Shown: positions 17,082 to 26,365 of the stretch, one piece after another
Layout: every line of letters begins with the position of its first letter
How positions within the stretch are numbered: position 1 is the stretch's first letter
From: Halalkalibacter oceani
GTDB lineage: Bacteria > Bacillota > Bacilli > Bacillales > Bacillaceae_D
Assembly (NCBI RefSeq): GCF_023715605.1
Contig: NZ_JAMBOL010000005.1
Coordinates: 62,001-126,000, forward strand
Direction of reading: 5' to 3'
Length of the DNA: 64,000 nucleotides
Made by a program: the position numbers and the translations under genes
Notes under the pieces: model-generated
What the model was told of the DNA's origin: nothing
The model's database searches: none
What the model saw: only the letters and a program-made list of their open reading frames with translations

Positions 17082-17915
17082 TTATTTATGTGGAGGAATT
17101 CTGTCTTTTTTTTGCAAATAGAGCGATGCGTTCAACTCGCCGCCGAGGACGAGAATTAAGCCGGTCAGGAAAAACCAGAGCATCAGAATAATCACGCCTC
17201 CTAAACTTCCATACGTCGCCGAGAAATTGCCGAAGTTGCTGACATAGGAAGAAAAGGCGAAGGAAATAATTTGCCAGCTGACCGTTGCAGTAAGCGCCCC
17301 GACGATCACATCCCTGAATTTTAAACGAACGTTGGGGGACACCCAATATAAAATCATTAAAACGAACGTCATCAAGGCAATGCCGATTACCCATCTCAGC
17401 ATATTCAACAGAACGGCTGTCTCCTCCGGCAGAAAGAAGTACGTTTCAATAAAACGGATAATCACGTTGCCGAAAACAGGAAGCAGCAAGGTGGCGACGA
17501 TGACGATGATCATCCCGAGCGTGAGAAAAATCGAAAGAATACGCAGCTTTAAAAAATTGCGGGTCTCCTCAATATTGTAGGAGCGATTGACAGCTCTGAT
17601 CAAGGCATTGACGCCGTTGGAAGCTGACCAGATTGTCGCCAAAATCCCGAAAGATAATAACCCTCCTTGCGGCTCGCTGACGACTTCAAGAATCGTCGTT
17701 GAAATTAGGTCGGCTAAATCGGCCGGCAAATAATCGTGAATGAGCTGACCGATCATATCCCCGTCCAAGTTAAAATAGGGAATAAGGGCGAGCATGAAGA
17801 TCAGCAGCGGAAAAATCGAAAGCATGAAATAATAAGCGAGGGTCGCTGCCCAGTCGGGAATTGGATCTGTTTTAAGTTGTTTAATGAATATCGTCAAAAA
17901 ACGTGACTGTCTCAT
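17082..17915 (-). CDS. YihY/BrkB-family membrane protein
   Basis: A 277-residue protein with six predicted membrane helices and the family features DWAATLAYYFMLSIFPLLIF near the N-terminus, IWSASNGVNALIRAVNRSYN in the middle, and GGVIILMLWFFLTGLILVLG before the C-terminus. The family includes YihY and YfkH; the old name ribonuclease BN is a mistaken assignment. Function is unknown, possibly transport. The start follows AAGGAGTTATGGA. Confidence 0.9.
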   Translation of the reverse strand: MRQSRFLTIFIKQLKTDPIPDWAATLAYYFMLSIFPLLIFMLALIPYFNLDGDMIGQLIHDYLPADLADLISTTILEVVSEPQGGLLSFGILATIWSASNGVNALIRAVNRSYNIEETRNFLKLRILSIFLTLGMIIVIVATLLLPVFGNVIIRFIETYFFLPEETAVLLNMLRWVIGIALMTFVLMILYWVSPNVRLKFRDVIVGALTATVSWQIISFAFSSYVSNFGNFSATYGSLGGVIILMLWFFLTGLILVLGGELNASLYLQKKDRIPPHK

Positions 17916-18094
17916 TCCATAACTCCTTTGTCCAAAGATCAGAAAGTAAAAAAATTGCCGGTTGATACGAGAAAGGACACTAGCGTTTTTCTTAAGAAAC
18001 GACCTTCTTTCTTATTCTACCTTACCCGAATTTGAATCTCATGTATAATGGAAAACGGAAAAGCTGTACCGGTCCTAAGAAGGGAGAAATGATG

Positions 18095-18547
18095 ATGAAC
18101 GAAACGACGCAACAACGGCCTGATGACAAGGAGGGCGGGCAAGCGACGTATTACGCGAAGGAAGGCAAGATTCTCTGGATTTTGTTATTTATCGTCACGC
18201 TGACGTACGCATACGCCTGGGAATCCCACTATTCCTACCTCGCTTATGTGCTGCTGTTTTTCTTTGTGGCCGCGATGACGACCAATTACCGCCTCCATGT
18301 GTCAGACGATGGACTGCGGTATGAGATTCGTCTGCTCGGCCTGATGGTGAAGCAGCGGATCGTTCAGGCCGGACAAATTGAGAAGCTGCATTTTATTCAT
18401 CTCGGCGAGCGGACGATCGTCCTCATTTATGTGAAAAAAGGTATGCGTTTGCGCCTTCACCGCTTTCAGCCGAGCGATTTCAGCGGGCATCTTCGAGCGT
18501 TTGCTGCTGAGCATCAGCTTCCGGTGGAGGTCGATGGTAAACGATGA
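18095..18547 (+). CDS. Two-helix membrane protein with a PH-like cytoplasmic domain (unknown)
   Basis: A protein of about 150 residues that I do not recognise as a named gene. It has a polar N-terminus, two close membrane helices (IPLWILLF-like segment and YLAYVLLFFFVAAM), then about 85 residues of beta-rich sequence ending in a helix, the layout of small bacterial PH-like membrane proteins. Three ATG codons (18089, 18092, 18095) follow AAGGGAG; 18095 has the best spacing. It precedes luxS but has a gap of about 60 bases with its own promoter-like TATAAT before luxS. Confidence 0.65.
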   Translation: MNETTQQRPDDKEGGQATYYAKEGKILWILLFIVTLTYAYAWESHYSYLAYVLLFFFVAAMTTNYRLHVSDDGLRYEIRLLGLMVKQRIVQAGQIEKLHFIHLGERTIVLIYVKKGMRLRLHRFQPSDFSGHLRAFAAEHQLPVEVDGKR

Positions 18548-18605
18548 AGGCCAGGCTGAATTCTGTTATAATGAAACTAGCCAATTTTAAGGAGTTGAAC
18601 ATATT

Positions 18606-19079
18606 ATGCCAACTGTTGAAAGCTTCGAGCTCGATCATACGATCGTCAAGGCGCCCTATGTAAGACATTGCGGAAAGCATGTCGTCGGAACAGATGGAGA
18701 AGTTAATAAATTCGATATTCGTTTTTGCCAGCCAAATAAACAGGCGATGAAGCCGGATGTGATCCATACGATGGAGCATCTTCTTGCGCTTAACATTCGC
18801 CGTTTTGCGGAAGATTACAAGCATTTTGATGTCATTGATTTATCGCCGATGGGCTGTCAAACCGGCTTCTACTTAATTATGAGCGGTTCCCCAACGGTCA
18901 AAGAAATCATCGACGTGCTTGAAAAAACGATGACCTATTCGGTTGAACTGGACGAAGTTCCGGCAGCGACGGAAAAGCAATGCGGGCAGGCGAAGCTCCA
19001 TGACCTTGAAGGAGCCAAGCGACTGATGCGCTTTTGGCTTGAACAGGACAAGGCCGAGCTGGAGCAAGTATTTGGCTAA
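18606..19079 (+). CDS. luxS: S-ribosylhomocysteine lyase LuxS
   Basis: A 157-residue LuxS. It cleaves S-ribosylhomocysteine to homocysteine and the precursor of autoinducer AI-2, in the activated methyl cycle. The metal motif HxxEH is seen in [10 protein letters not shown], the catalytic cysteine in [11 protein letters not shown], and a third metal ligand in [10 protein letters not shown]. Length is standard. The start follows AAGGAGTTGAACATATT. A terminator follows at 19092. Confidence 0.97.
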   Translation: MPTVESFELDHTIVKAPYVRHCGKHVVGTDGEVNKFDIRFCQPNKQAMKPDVIHTMEHLLALNIRRFAEDYKHFDVIDLSPMGCQTGFYLIMSGSPTVKEIIDVLEKTMTYSVELDEVPAATEKQCGQAKLHDLEGAKRLMRFWLEQDKAELEQVFG

Positions 19080-19091
19080 GTAAAATGAAAA

Positions 19092-19131
19092 GTGGTTGGG
19101 CTGCTGTAAGGCGGCTCAGCCATTTTTTTAT
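19092..19131 (+). terminator. Terminator after luxS
   Basis: Inverted repeat TGGTTGGGCTGC / GCGGCTCAGCCA with seven T after it. Confidence 0.85.
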
Positions 19132-19139
19132 TATGAATG

Positions 19140-19278
19140 TCTAATCTCTTCCGGGAGCGATTTTATAAAGGAAGAACGACTTGTTCCGCGCGTTACGCTC
19201 TCCATGAAAAACCCCACGTTCATGGAGAACAGTTGTAACGGCTCCGCACAGTGCTTCTAAGAAATTCGCACAGCGATT
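19140..19278. repeat. Repeat-derived intergenic stretch with CTCCATGAA hairpin
   Basis: No gene is seen. It contains an inverted repeat CTCCATGAA...TTCATGGAG and text (CCGCGCGTT, AACGGCTCCGC) related to the mosaic repeats at about 1650 and 23870. Confidence 0.5.
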
Positions 19279-19281
19279 TTC

Positions 19282-19842
19282 TTATTCAAAGTCAATTTCC
19301 TTCGCTGGAGAGACGTTTGCTTTCAGGACGTCGCGCATTAAATGAATCGCTTCGTTATTGGTATCGACCGTATTTGAAGCGACACAGTCAGCCGGGACAA
19401 TGAGTTTATAGTCACGCATATAGGCGTCATTGGCGGTGAACTGAACGCACATATTGCCCGCTACACCCGTAATAATAAGCGTTTCGACTTCTAAATGTGT
19501 AAGCAGTAACTCTAATGGTGTCGCGAAAAAGCCGGAGAACTTTGGCTTCAGGACGAAATAATCATCTTCATCCGGTTTAATTAACTCGACGATCGGCTTG
19601 CCGGTCATTCCCTCTTGCATGCAATGATCGACAATTCCGGGGAAATCGGACTGCCATCTCCCATAATTATCATTGACGTAAATAATCGGCACTCCGATTG
19701 CTTTCAGCCGTTTTTTTAAGATGGCGATTTGTTTTGCCGCTTCAAACGCATAAGGAAATAAACAAGGACCGTGTTCAAACTCAAGATCATTAATCATATC
19801 GATAATCAACAACGCATAACGCGAGCGAGCTGGCGGCTCCAT
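19282..19842 (-). CDS. Isochorismatase-family cysteine hydrolase
   Basis: A 186-residue hydrolase of the isochorismatase superfamily. The aspartate of LLIIDMINDLEF, the lysine in FVLKPKFSGF and the cysteine in GVAGNMCVQFTA form the family's Asp-Lys-Cys catalytic set. Members hydrolyse amide or vinyl-ether bonds in small molecules such as nicotinamide or N-carbamoyl compounds; the substrate here is unknown. The start follows GGAGGTGAGGGTCTG. It stands alone between luxS and alaR. Confidence 0.88.
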   Translation of the reverse strand: MEPPARSRYALLIIDMINDLEFEHGPCLFPYAFEAAKQIAILKKRLKAIGVPIIYVNDNYGRWQSDFPGIVDHCMQEGMTGKPIVELIKPDEDDYFVLKPKFSGFFATPLELLLTHLEVETLIITGVAGNMCVQFTANDAYMRDYKLIVPADCVASNTVDTNNEAIHLMRDVLKANVSPAKEIDFE

Positions 19843-20064
19843 CAGACCCTCACCTCCATCTTTTCTGACTCACTCATCGCTGAGGCTGAGCTTTCTTCTA
19901 TATCGTTCCCCGCTGTAAAGAAAGAAAACCTGACGATGGTGATGAATTAAAATATGTTCAAAAAAAAGATTGAAAAGCCATTCGTGCTCGATTCATTGAT
20001 ATGGTATGATAAATAAAATATAAGATAAAGATGAAAGTGAGTTTCAATGGAAGGAGTATGAGGG

Positions 20065-20559
20065 ATGAAGGGAACCGAGATAGAAATATTGCACATTATT
20101 GAAGAGAATGGTCGCGTCTCCTTGCCTACTTTAGCAAAGATGGTCGATGCAACGGAGGAAGAGGTTAGCGCGATTTTAAAGAAGCTTGAGGAAGATAAAG
20201 TCATTTTAAGCTATTCCGCGGTAATCGACTGGAGCAAAGTAGAACAGCAGGAAAGTGTAACAGCTGTTATTGATGTGAAGGTAACACCGCAAAGAGGGGT
20301 AGGCTTTGATGAAGTGGCGGAGCGTATTTATCGTTTCCCGGAAGTGAAAGCTCTTTATTTAATGTCCGGAGCGTATGATCTTTCTGTCGTGATTGAAGGA
20401 AAGACGATGTCTCAAGTGGCGCGTTTCGTTTCAGAGAAGCTGTCAACGATTGATACTGTCATCTCCACGACGACTCATTTTCAATTGAAAAAATATAAGC
20501 ATGACGGGGTCGTATTCGAGCAAGGAGAAGAAGATCACCGTATTGTGGTGACGCCATGA
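20065..20559 (+). CDS. alaR: Lrp/AsnC-family transcriptional regulator AlaR
   Basis: A 164-residue Lrp/AsnC regulator: N-terminal winged helix (about residues 1-60) with VSLPTLAKMVDATEEEVSAI as the recognition region, then a RAM effector domain (AVIDVKV...VKALYLMSGAYDLSVVIEG). The following aminotransferase overlaps its stop by four bases, as in the B. subtilis alaR-alaT (yugG-yugH) pair, in which AlaR is thought to control alanine synthesis. The start follows GGAAGGAGTATGAGGG. Confidence 0.9.
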   Translation: MKGTEIEILHIIEENGRVSLPTLAKMVDATEEEVSAILKKLEEDKVILSYSAVIDWSKVEQQESVTAVIDVKVTPQRGVGFDEVAERIYRFPEVKALYLMSGAYDLSVVIEGKTMSQVARFVSEKLSTIDTVISTTTHFQLKKYKHDGVVFEQGEEDHRIVVTP

Positions 20560-21737
20560 TGACGCCCTCGCAAACGAAAGTGAACAGCCGCCTTTCAAAA
20601 AGGGTGCAGTCGATCCAGCCATCAGGGATCAGACGCTTTTTTGATTTGGCTTCAAAAATGGATAACATTATTTCGCTAGGTGTCGGAGAACCGGATTTCG
20701 TCACGCCGTGGATTGTAAGGGAAGCAAGCATTTCCTCGCTTGAGCGTGGTTTTACCGCCTACACGGCCAATGCCGGCCTTATCGAGCTGAGAAGAGAAAT
20801 CGCTGTTTATATGGAGCGTCGCTTTTCGGTCAGCTATGATCCGGAAAACGAAATTCTCGTGACGATCGGGGCAAGCGAAGCGATTGATATCGGGATGCGC
20901 GCGATTCTCGATGAAGGCGATGAAGTGATCGTCGTCGAACCGAGCTTCGTCTCTTACGCCCCGCTCGTGCAAATGGCCGGAGGGGTAGCGGTTCCGGTCG
21001 GGACGAGTAGTGAAAATGATTTCAAAGCGTCGGCAGCGCTAATTGAGGCGGCGATTACGCCGAAAACAAAAGCGATTATGCTTTGTTTTCCAAATAATCC
21101 GACCGGTTCCACGATGAATGCGGCGGAGATGAAAGAAATCGCCGAAATCGCCGAACGCTTTGACCTGATTGTTTTTTCGGATGAAATTTACGCTGAGCTC
21201 AGCTATGATGAAGACCATGTCAGCTTCGCTTCATTGCCGAACATGAGAGAGCGGACGATTTTAATTTCAGGCTTTTCGAAAGCTTTTGCGATGACGGGCT
21301 GGCGTCTTGGCTATGTATTGGCTCCGCCCGACCTGCTTGCGGCGATGCTGAAAATCCATCAATACAGCTTAATGTGTGCTCCGACGATGGCCCAATACGG
21401 AGCGCTTGAAGCGATGCAAAGCGGGATGGATGATGTCGAGAAGATGAAGCAGTCGTATAAGCAGCGGCGCAATTTTATCGTGAAATCTTTTGCAGAGATC
21501 GGCTTAAGCTGTCATACTCCGGGCGGGGCGTTTTATGCCTTTCCATCGATCGCTTCAACCGGGCTGACTTCTGAACAGTTTGCCGAGAAGCTTTTGCTGG
21601 AAGAACGGGTGGCGGTTGTCCCCGGTCATGTATTCGGGGCTGGCGGGGAAGGACATATCCGCTGCTCCTACGCGACTTCCATGGACAATTTAGAGGTGGC
21701 TGTCGAAAGAATCGGGAACCTGTTGCAAAAATTGTAA
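20556..21737 (+). CDS. alaT: Alanine-type aminotransferase AlaT (class I, PLP)
   Basis: A 393-residue PLP aminotransferase of fold type I. Visible are the substrate region SLGVGEPDF, the NNPTGS motif with the cofactor-contacting asparagine, SDEIYAELSYD with the PLP aspartate and tyrosine, and SGFSKAFAMTGWRLGY with the Schiff-base lysine and the conserved arginine. Its ATG overlaps the alaR stop (ATGA), so the two are translationally coupled. By context it makes alanine from pyruvate; other transaminations are possible. Confidence 0.93.
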   Translation: MMTPSQTKVNSRLSKRVQSIQPSGIRRFFDLASKMDNIISLGVGEPDFVTPWIVREASISSLERGFTAYTANAGLIELRREIAVYMERRFSVSYDPENEILVTIGASEAIDIGMRAILDEGDEVIVVEPSFVSYAPLVQMAGGVAVPVGTSSENDFKASAALIEAAITPKTKAIMLCFPNNPTGSTMNAAEMKEIAEIAERFDLIVFSDEIYAELSYDEDHVSFASLPNMRERTILISGFSKAFAMTGWRLGYVLAPPDLLAAMLKIHQYSLMCAPTMAQYGALEAMQSGMDDVEKMKQSYKQRRNFIVKSFAEIGLSCHTPGGAFYAFPSIASTGLTSEQFAEKLLLEERVAVVPGHVFGAGGEGHIRCSYATSMDNLEVAVERIGNLLQKL

Positions 21738-21754
21738 GCTTCAGACGAAAAAAG

Positions 21755-21811
21755 GGGTGACTCATAGGAAGTTGACTTTTTGACCGAGTCAAGCTTCCAG
21801 ATGAGTCACCC
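21755..21811. other. Long imperfect hairpin between alaT and thiM
   Basis: Outer arms GGGTGACTCAT / ATGAGTCACCC are perfect (21755-21765, 21801-21811), and inner arms GGAAG/CTTCC and TTGACT/AGTCAA continue the stem. A T run occurs only on the minus-strand side. It may be the alaT terminator or a structured element; it does not fit a TPP riboswitch. Confidence 0.7.
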
Positions 21812-21899
21812 TGCTTTATGTGGTAGGGGATTACGATGGTATTAAGCAGTGTGGCCAATAACTGGAACTTTTATACCGAAGGTGGAGGGTGAATAATAG

Positions 21900-22712
21900 A
21901 TGAGAGTGCTTGAGCAAATGAGGGAGCATAATCCACTTGTTCATTGTATGACAAACAGCGTCGTAACGAACTTTACAGCGAACGGGCTGCTGGCGATTGG
22001 CGCTTCCCCTGTGATGGCGTACGCGCAGGAAGAAGTCGCCGATTTGGCCGCTGTCGCCGGGGCGCTTTTGTTAAATATTGGCACGCTTTCAGCAGAGCAG
22101 ATTGAGAGCATGATCAAAGCGGGGAAGGCAGCCAATCAGGCCGGTGTGCCGGTCATTCTTGATCCTGTCGGCGCCGGAGCGACAACATTTCGCACGGAGA
22201 TGAGCCTGAAAATTTTAGCTGAAGTGAAGGTCGATGTCCTGCGGGGGAACGGAGGAGAGATCGCTTCGCTGATCGGTGTGGAGGGAGCTGTCAAAGGAGT
22301 TGACGGGTCGGTTTCTGGCGATGCCGGTGACGTTTCTCGTCGCGCGGCAAAGCAATTTGACTGTGTCGCCGTTGTCACCGGGGAAGTCGATGTCATCACA
22401 GACGGAACTCGAATGGCTAAGGTGGCGAACGGCCATCCATGGTTAACGAAAGTCGTCGGGACAGGCTGTCTGCTTGGCGCGGTGATCGGTGCCTTTAGCG
22501 CGCTTGACCGTGAGCGGATTCTTGAGCTGACAACCGAAGCGGTGGCATGCTATGGAGTGGCTGCCGAGCTGGCGTATCGAGAAACAGCTGAAAAGGGTAT
22601 CGGCTCATTCCAAATGGCGTTTCTCGATCAGCTGTCACGGCTTGATGATGAAAAAGTAAGCGAGCTGCGCCGTGTGGAACATGGCAGAAATGAGGGAACT
22701 GGACATGAGTAA
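21900..22712 (+). CDS. thiM: Hydroxyethylthiazole kinase ThiM
   Basis: A 270-residue ThiM that phosphorylates 4-methyl-5-hydroxyethylthiazole in thiamine salvage. The N-terminal substrate region VHCMTNSVVTNFTANGLLA, the ILDPVGAGAT loop, and VVGTGCLLGAVIGAF with the catalytic cysteine are present. It stands without thiE or thiD, and no TPP riboswitch sequence precedes it. The downstream helicase start overlaps its last codons, which suggests cotranscription. Confidence 0.95.
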   Translation: MRVLEQMREHNPLVHCMTNSVVTNFTANGLLAIGASPVMAYAQEEVADLAAVAGALLLNIGTLSAEQIESMIKAGKAANQAGVPVILDPVGAGATTFRTEMSLKILAEVKVDVLRGNGGEIASLIGVEGAVKGVDGSVSGDAGDVSRRAAKQFDCVAVVTGEVDVITDGTRMAKVANGHPWLTKVVGTGCLLGAVIGAFSALDRERILELTTEAVACYGVAAELAYRETAEKGIGSFQMAFLDQLSRLDDEKVSELRRVEHGRNEGTGHE

Positions 22713-23838
22713 TGAAATCTTTCAACAATTACCGGATTACTTGCAGCATTCTTTAGCGAAGCAAGGGATCACGGAGCCAACAGATATTCAGCAGAAAATG
22801 CTGCCTGAGGCGCTGGGCGGGCAGTCGCTCATTGCCCGCTCCCAAACGGGGACGGGAAAGACATTGGCGTTCTTATTGCCGATGCTGGCCAGCATCGACG
22901 CTGGACAAAAGGGGCTGCAGGCGGTTGTATTGGCACCGACACAGGAGCTGGCGATGCAAATCGTTGACGTAGCGAAGGAGCTGACAGCCGACCATCCGCT
23001 GCAAATCGGTTCTTTTATCGGCGGGGCGAATATAAAGCGTCAGGTCGAACGACTAAAAAAGCAAAAGCCGCAAATCGCGGTGGGAACGCCGGGCAGGCTG
23101 CTTGAATTAATTGAAATGAAAAAGCTGAAGGTTCATGAAGTGAAAGTCGTCGCGGTTGATGAAGCAGACCGGATGATCGCCGAGCTCCCTTCCTGGGAAG
23201 CGACGCTGCAAATCGCCAAGCGCGCCGGCCGCGACACGCAGTTTTTATTTGTCTCAGCGACGATCCCAGCTGACTTTCAAGCACAGATTGCTGATGCTGT
23301 TCCGTTTGTCGTTCAGGTCGAAGCCGAAGGTGGCCTGTTGCAAACAGAGACAGTTGAGCATCTTTTTGTCAGAGCGGACAAGCGGGATCGGATTGATGTC
23401 GCCAGACGGATTATTCACGCTGAAAACATTACGAAGGGACTTGTCTTCGTCAACCAGCTGGAAACCGTCTATGAGACCGTGGATAAGTTTGCGTTTAAAG
23501 GCGTGAAGGCGTCAGCCCTCTCTTCTGAACAATCAAAAGAGGAACGCAAGCAGGCGCTGCAGCAATTTAAACAAGGAGACATCCACATTCTCGTGGCAAC
23601 GGATGTCGCGGCCCGGGGGCTGGATGTCGAGAACATTACCCACGTGATCCAGGTCGACGCCCCGTCCCATCCTGACAGCTATTTGCATCGTGCCGGACGG
23701 ACAGGAAGAATGGGGAAAGCCGGTACGGTCATTACGTTGATTGATAAAGCAAGTGAATATAAGCTGGAAAAATATGAGCGTGATCTGAAGCTTACATTAC
23801 AGGAACGTTTTCTGACGCACGGCCAGCTGAAGGCGTAG
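22705..23838 (+). CDS. DEAD-box RNA helicase, YfmL-like
   Basis: A 377-residue, compact DEAD-box ATP-dependent RNA helicase. Motif I ARSQTGTGKT, motif Ia PTQELAMQ, motif II VDEADRM, motif III SAT and motif VI HRAGRTGRMG are all present, with almost no C-terminal extension. Size and motif spelling fit B. subtilis YfmL, which acts in 50S ribosome assembly. I chose the ATG at 22705 after GAGGGA; it overlaps the end of thiM by eight bases. Confidence 0.92.
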   Translation: MSNEIFQQLPDYLQHSLAKQGITEPTDIQQKMLPEALGGQSLIARSQTGTGKTLAFLLPMLASIDAGQKGLQAVVLAPTQELAMQIVDVAKELTADHPLQIGSFIGGANIKRQVERLKKQKPQIAVGTPGRLLELIEMKKLKVHEVKVVAVDEADRMIAELPSWEATLQIAKRAGRDTQFLFVSATIPADFQAQIADAVPFVVQVEAEGGLLQTETVEHLFVRADKRDRIDVARRIIHAENITKGLVFVNQLETVYETVDKFAFKGVKASALSSEQSKEERKQALQQFKQGDIHILVATDVAARGLDVENITHVIQVDAPSHPDSYLHRAGRTGRMGKAGTVITLIDKASEYKLEKYERDLKLTLQERFLTHGQLKA

Positions 23839-23859
23839 TTTTATATAAAAGATGACGAG

Positions 23860-23935
23860 CGACAGCCTCGCACAATGCTTAGAAAGGCTCTCAAAATCAG
23901 GAAACGGCTACGATCATTACGAAAAAGCGGCCCCT
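23860..23935. repeat. Dispersed repeat, AAGGCT-TCAAAATCAGG family (copy 2)
   Basis: Positions 23884-23928 match 1695-1739 with about three differences. It lies in the gene-free gap between the helicase gene and yugI. Confidence 0.75.
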
Positions 23936-24046
23936 TGTTTTCTTTTCGGAAAAACGGGTAAACGTTCAAAAAGAACTGTTTTTTGCGTAAAGGACCTTTC
24001 TGTGTTAAAATCAAAAGGTTAAAAATTATTTAGGAGATGTATGTGT

Positions 24047-24472
24047 ATGTCAAATTATGAAGTAGGCAGTATTGTAGAAGGAAAGGTTACAGGCATTAAG
24101 CCGTTCGGTGCTTTCGTAGCGATTGATGACAAAAAGCAGGGGCTTGTTCATATTTCAGAAGTAGCTCATGGTTTTGTAAAGGACATTAACGACGTATTGA
24201 AAGTTGGCGATGAAGTTAAAGTAAAAATTATGAACGTTGAGGAAGAATCAGGAAAGATCTCTCTTTCCATCCGCGCTACACAAGAAGCGCCTGAACGCCC
24301 GGCTCGTCCGGCTAAGCCGCGCAACGCAGGGGGCGGCGCACCGGGAGGACGCAAGCCACAGCCGCAAAAAAGCCAGCAGCAAGGCTTTAACACACTTGAA
24401 GATAAGCTTAAAGAGTGGTTGAAGCAATCAAATGAAATTCAAGCTGACCTGAACAAACGCGCGAAAAAATAA
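24047..24472 (+). CDS. yugI: S1-domain RNA-binding protein YugI (general stress protein 13)
   Basis: A 141-residue protein with an N-terminal S1 domain (residues about 3-75: VGSIVEGKVTGIKPFGAFVA, QGLVHISEVAHGFV, DEVKVKIMNV, ISLSIRATQ), a basic proline- and glycine-rich middle, and a conserved C-terminal helix GFNTLEDKLKEWLKQSNE. It matches B. subtilis YugI, which associates with ribosomes. The ATG at 24047 is well spaced from AGGAG; the ATG at 24041 is an alternative. Confidence 0.92.
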   Translation: MSNYEVGSIVEGKVTGIKPFGAFVAIDDKKQGLVHISEVAHGFVKDINDVLKVGDEVKVKIMNVEEESGKISLSIRATQEAPERPARPAKPRNAGGGAPGGRKPQPQKSQQQGFNTLEDKLKEWLKQSNEIQADLNKRAKK

Positions 24473-24476
24473 TAGA

Positions 24477-24508
24477 AAAGAGGGTGTCCCAAGCGGGACA
24501 CCCTCTTT
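24477..24508. terminator. Bidirectional terminator between yugI and yuzA
   Basis: A perfect 14-bp stem AAAGAGGGTGTCCC and its complement, with T on the plus side and A upstream. It serves two convergent genes. Confidence 0.9.
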
Positions 24509-24510
24509 AA

Positions 24511-24738
24511 TTAGCGTTGGGTTTCCGGAACGCGTTCAAGCTCTTCATCAGGCTTGAATAGAATAGAGATACAATAGAGACCAGCTAAACCAACAATTGC
24601 GTAAATGACCCGTGAGAATGCCGCTGCCTGTCCACCGAAGATTGCAGCAATTAAATCAAAGCGGAAGAAGCCAATCAGACCCCAGTTTATTGCGCCGATA
24701 ATGGCTAATACTAACGCTGTGCGTTGAATACCGCTCAA
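24511..24738 (-). CDS. yuzA: DUF378 small membrane protein YuzA
   Basis: A protein of about 75 residues with two membrane helices and the DUF378 features GAINWGLIGFFRFDLIAAIFGG and YAIVGLAGLYCI. The start is placed at TTG 24738, because the good site GGAGGTG would fall inside the gene if the ATG at 24753 were used. Function is unknown. It is a neighbour of yugI, as in B. subtilis. Confidence 0.88.
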   Translation of the reverse strand: MSGIQRTALVLAIIGAINWGLIGFFRFDLIAAIFGGQAAAFSRVIYAIVGLAGLYCISILFKPDEELERVPETQR

Positions 24739-24905
24739 CTTATTCACCTCCATTGTCGAAGAATGTACACAACAAGTCGTGGTTGTGTCTTACCCATAGC
24801 ATGAGATAACGGATTAACAATTATGCATGGATCGCAAGTGCCAATCGTTTACATTTTTTGAGCAATTGGGGATAATAGAAGAGACGATAATCAAGGAGGG
24901 GTATG

Positions 24906-26069
24906 ATGAATCCATTCATTTTTCGCAATCCGACAAAATTACTATTCGGCAAAGGACAAAACAGCGCATTGGCTGCGGAGGTCCAAAAGTACGGCCAACG
25001 TGTGCTGCTCGTTTACGGCGGTGGCAGCATTAAACGAAACGGTCTCTATGACCAGGTGATCGGCCAGCTTCAATCAATCAATGCTTCCGTAGTGGAACTT
25101 GCCGGAGTGGAGCCTAATCCCCGTTTGACGACTGTACAAAAAGGGATCGACCTGTGCCGTGAGCATGATGTTGAGCTTGTGCTTGCTGTTGGCGGCGGAA
25201 GCGTCATTGACGCGAGTAAGGCAATTGCGGTAGGAGCCAAGTTTGACGGCGATTTTTGGGATGTCATCACGAAGAAGGCGAAGCCGACAGGAGCATTGCC
25301 GTTAGGCACGATTTTAACATTGGCGGCCACAGGCTCGGAAATGAATGCCAATTCAGTGATCACCAATTGGGAGATCAATCAAAAGCTTGGCTGGAACAGC
25401 GTGTATTCCTATCCGGCTTTTTCGATTCTCGATCCGAAAAATACGCTTACGGTTCCGCGCGATCAAACCGTTTACGGTATCGTCGATATGATGAGCCATG
25501 TAATCGAAGCTTATTTTCACAAAGCGGACAACACACCGTTGCAGGATCGGATTATGGAATCGATTTTGCTTACAGTCATCGAGACAGCACCGAAGCTGCT
25601 TGATGATTTAGAGAACGAAGAGCATCGGGAAACGATTCTCTATTGCGGAACAATGGCCTTGAACGGCATTACGCAAATGGGGCTGCAAGGTGATTGGGCA
25701 ACCCATAATATGGAGCATGCCGTATCCGCCGTTTATGATATCCCACATGCCGGAGGACTGGCGATCTTATTCCCGCACTGGCTTGCTTATACCCTGGACG
25801 AACGGATCGAACGCCATGTCCAGCTGGCAACCCGCGTCTTCAATGTTGATCCGGCAGGCAAAAGCGATCAGGACATTGCGAAGGAAGGCATCGCCCGCCT
25901 GACTGAATTCTGGACATCGCTCGGCGCGCCAAACAAGCTTGCTGATTATGAAATTGATGACAGCCAGGTAGCGCGAATGGCTGAAATTGCTTCAAATCGC
26001 GGGGAGTTCGGTAATTTTAAAAAGCTGGCGAAAGCTGATGTGGAGAAAATTTTAACAGCTGCTTTATAA
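24906..26069 (+). CDS. Iron-containing alcohol dehydrogenase (YugJ/YugK type)
   Basis: A 387-residue group III, iron-dependent alcohol dehydrogenase similar to butanol dehydrogenases. It shows the nucleotide-binding [13 protein letters not shown], and the metal-binding region with conserved histidines in [17 protein letters not shown] and [14 protein letters not shown]. It probably reduces aldehydes with NADH or NADPH. In B. subtilis two such genes, yugJ and yugK, lie at this place beside pgi; only one is present here. The start follows AAGGAGGGGTATG. Confidence 0.92.
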   Translation: MNPFIFRNPTKLLFGKGQNSALAAEVQKYGQRVLLVYGGGSIKRNGLYDQVIGQLQSINASVVELAGVEPNPRLTTVQKGIDLCREHDVELVLAVGGGSVIDASKAIAVGAKFDGDFWDVITKKAKPTGALPLGTILTLAATGSEMNANSVITNWEINQKLGWNSVYSYPAFSILDPKNTLTVPRDQTVYGIVDMMSHVIEAYFHKADNTPLQDRIMESILLTVIETAPKLLDDLENEEHRETILYCGTMALNGITQMGLQGDWATHNMEHAVSAVYDIPHAGGLAILFPHWLAYTLDERIERHVQLATRVFNVDPAGKSDQDIAKEGIARLTEFWTSLGAPNKLADYEIDDSQVARMAEIASNRGEFGNFKKLAKADVEKILTAAL

Positions 26070-26073
26070 GATG

Positions 26074-26117
26074 TAGCCGCAGAAGGAGGATGATTTCCTC
26101 TTTTTCTGCGGCTTTGT
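26074..26117 (+). terminator. Terminator after the alcohol dehydrogenase
   Basis: Inverted repeat AGCCGCAGAA / TTCTGCGGCT with T residues in and after the loop; it runs directly into a dispersed repeat. Confidence 0.8.
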
Positions 26118-26178
26118 TGCGAGTGGGTTTCTCACAACGGGCTTGTGGCGTGTGAAGCCATTGCCAATAAGTCCAAAA
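26112..26178. repeat. Dispersed palindromic repeat, AGCCCGTTGTGAG family (partial copy)
   Basis: Shares the hairpin and the right flank (TTGTGGCGTGTGAAGCCATT and on) with 12070-12130. The left half is missing, replaced by the terminator of the dehydrogenase gene. The rest of the gap up to 26345 shows no other feature. Confidence 0.78.
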
Positions 26179-26365
26179 TTCAGCTTTTTGAATCTCAAAG
26201 AGGTTTCTCCTTTCAACAGGACGGGCATCAAGGAAAAGGACAGTTTTTCGAATAGTAAAGACTGGAAGCGGACAATCTTGTATATACAACTTGCTTCTTT
26301 CAGCCGGATTCGTTAAAGTTGGGGATGACTTGACTTAATGTTGTTTGGATAAAGGAGATGGAACG

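Noticed and set aside
21740-21899. TPP riboswitch before thiM
   Set aside because: The CTGAGA and related conserved core sequences are absent; only a hairpin is present.
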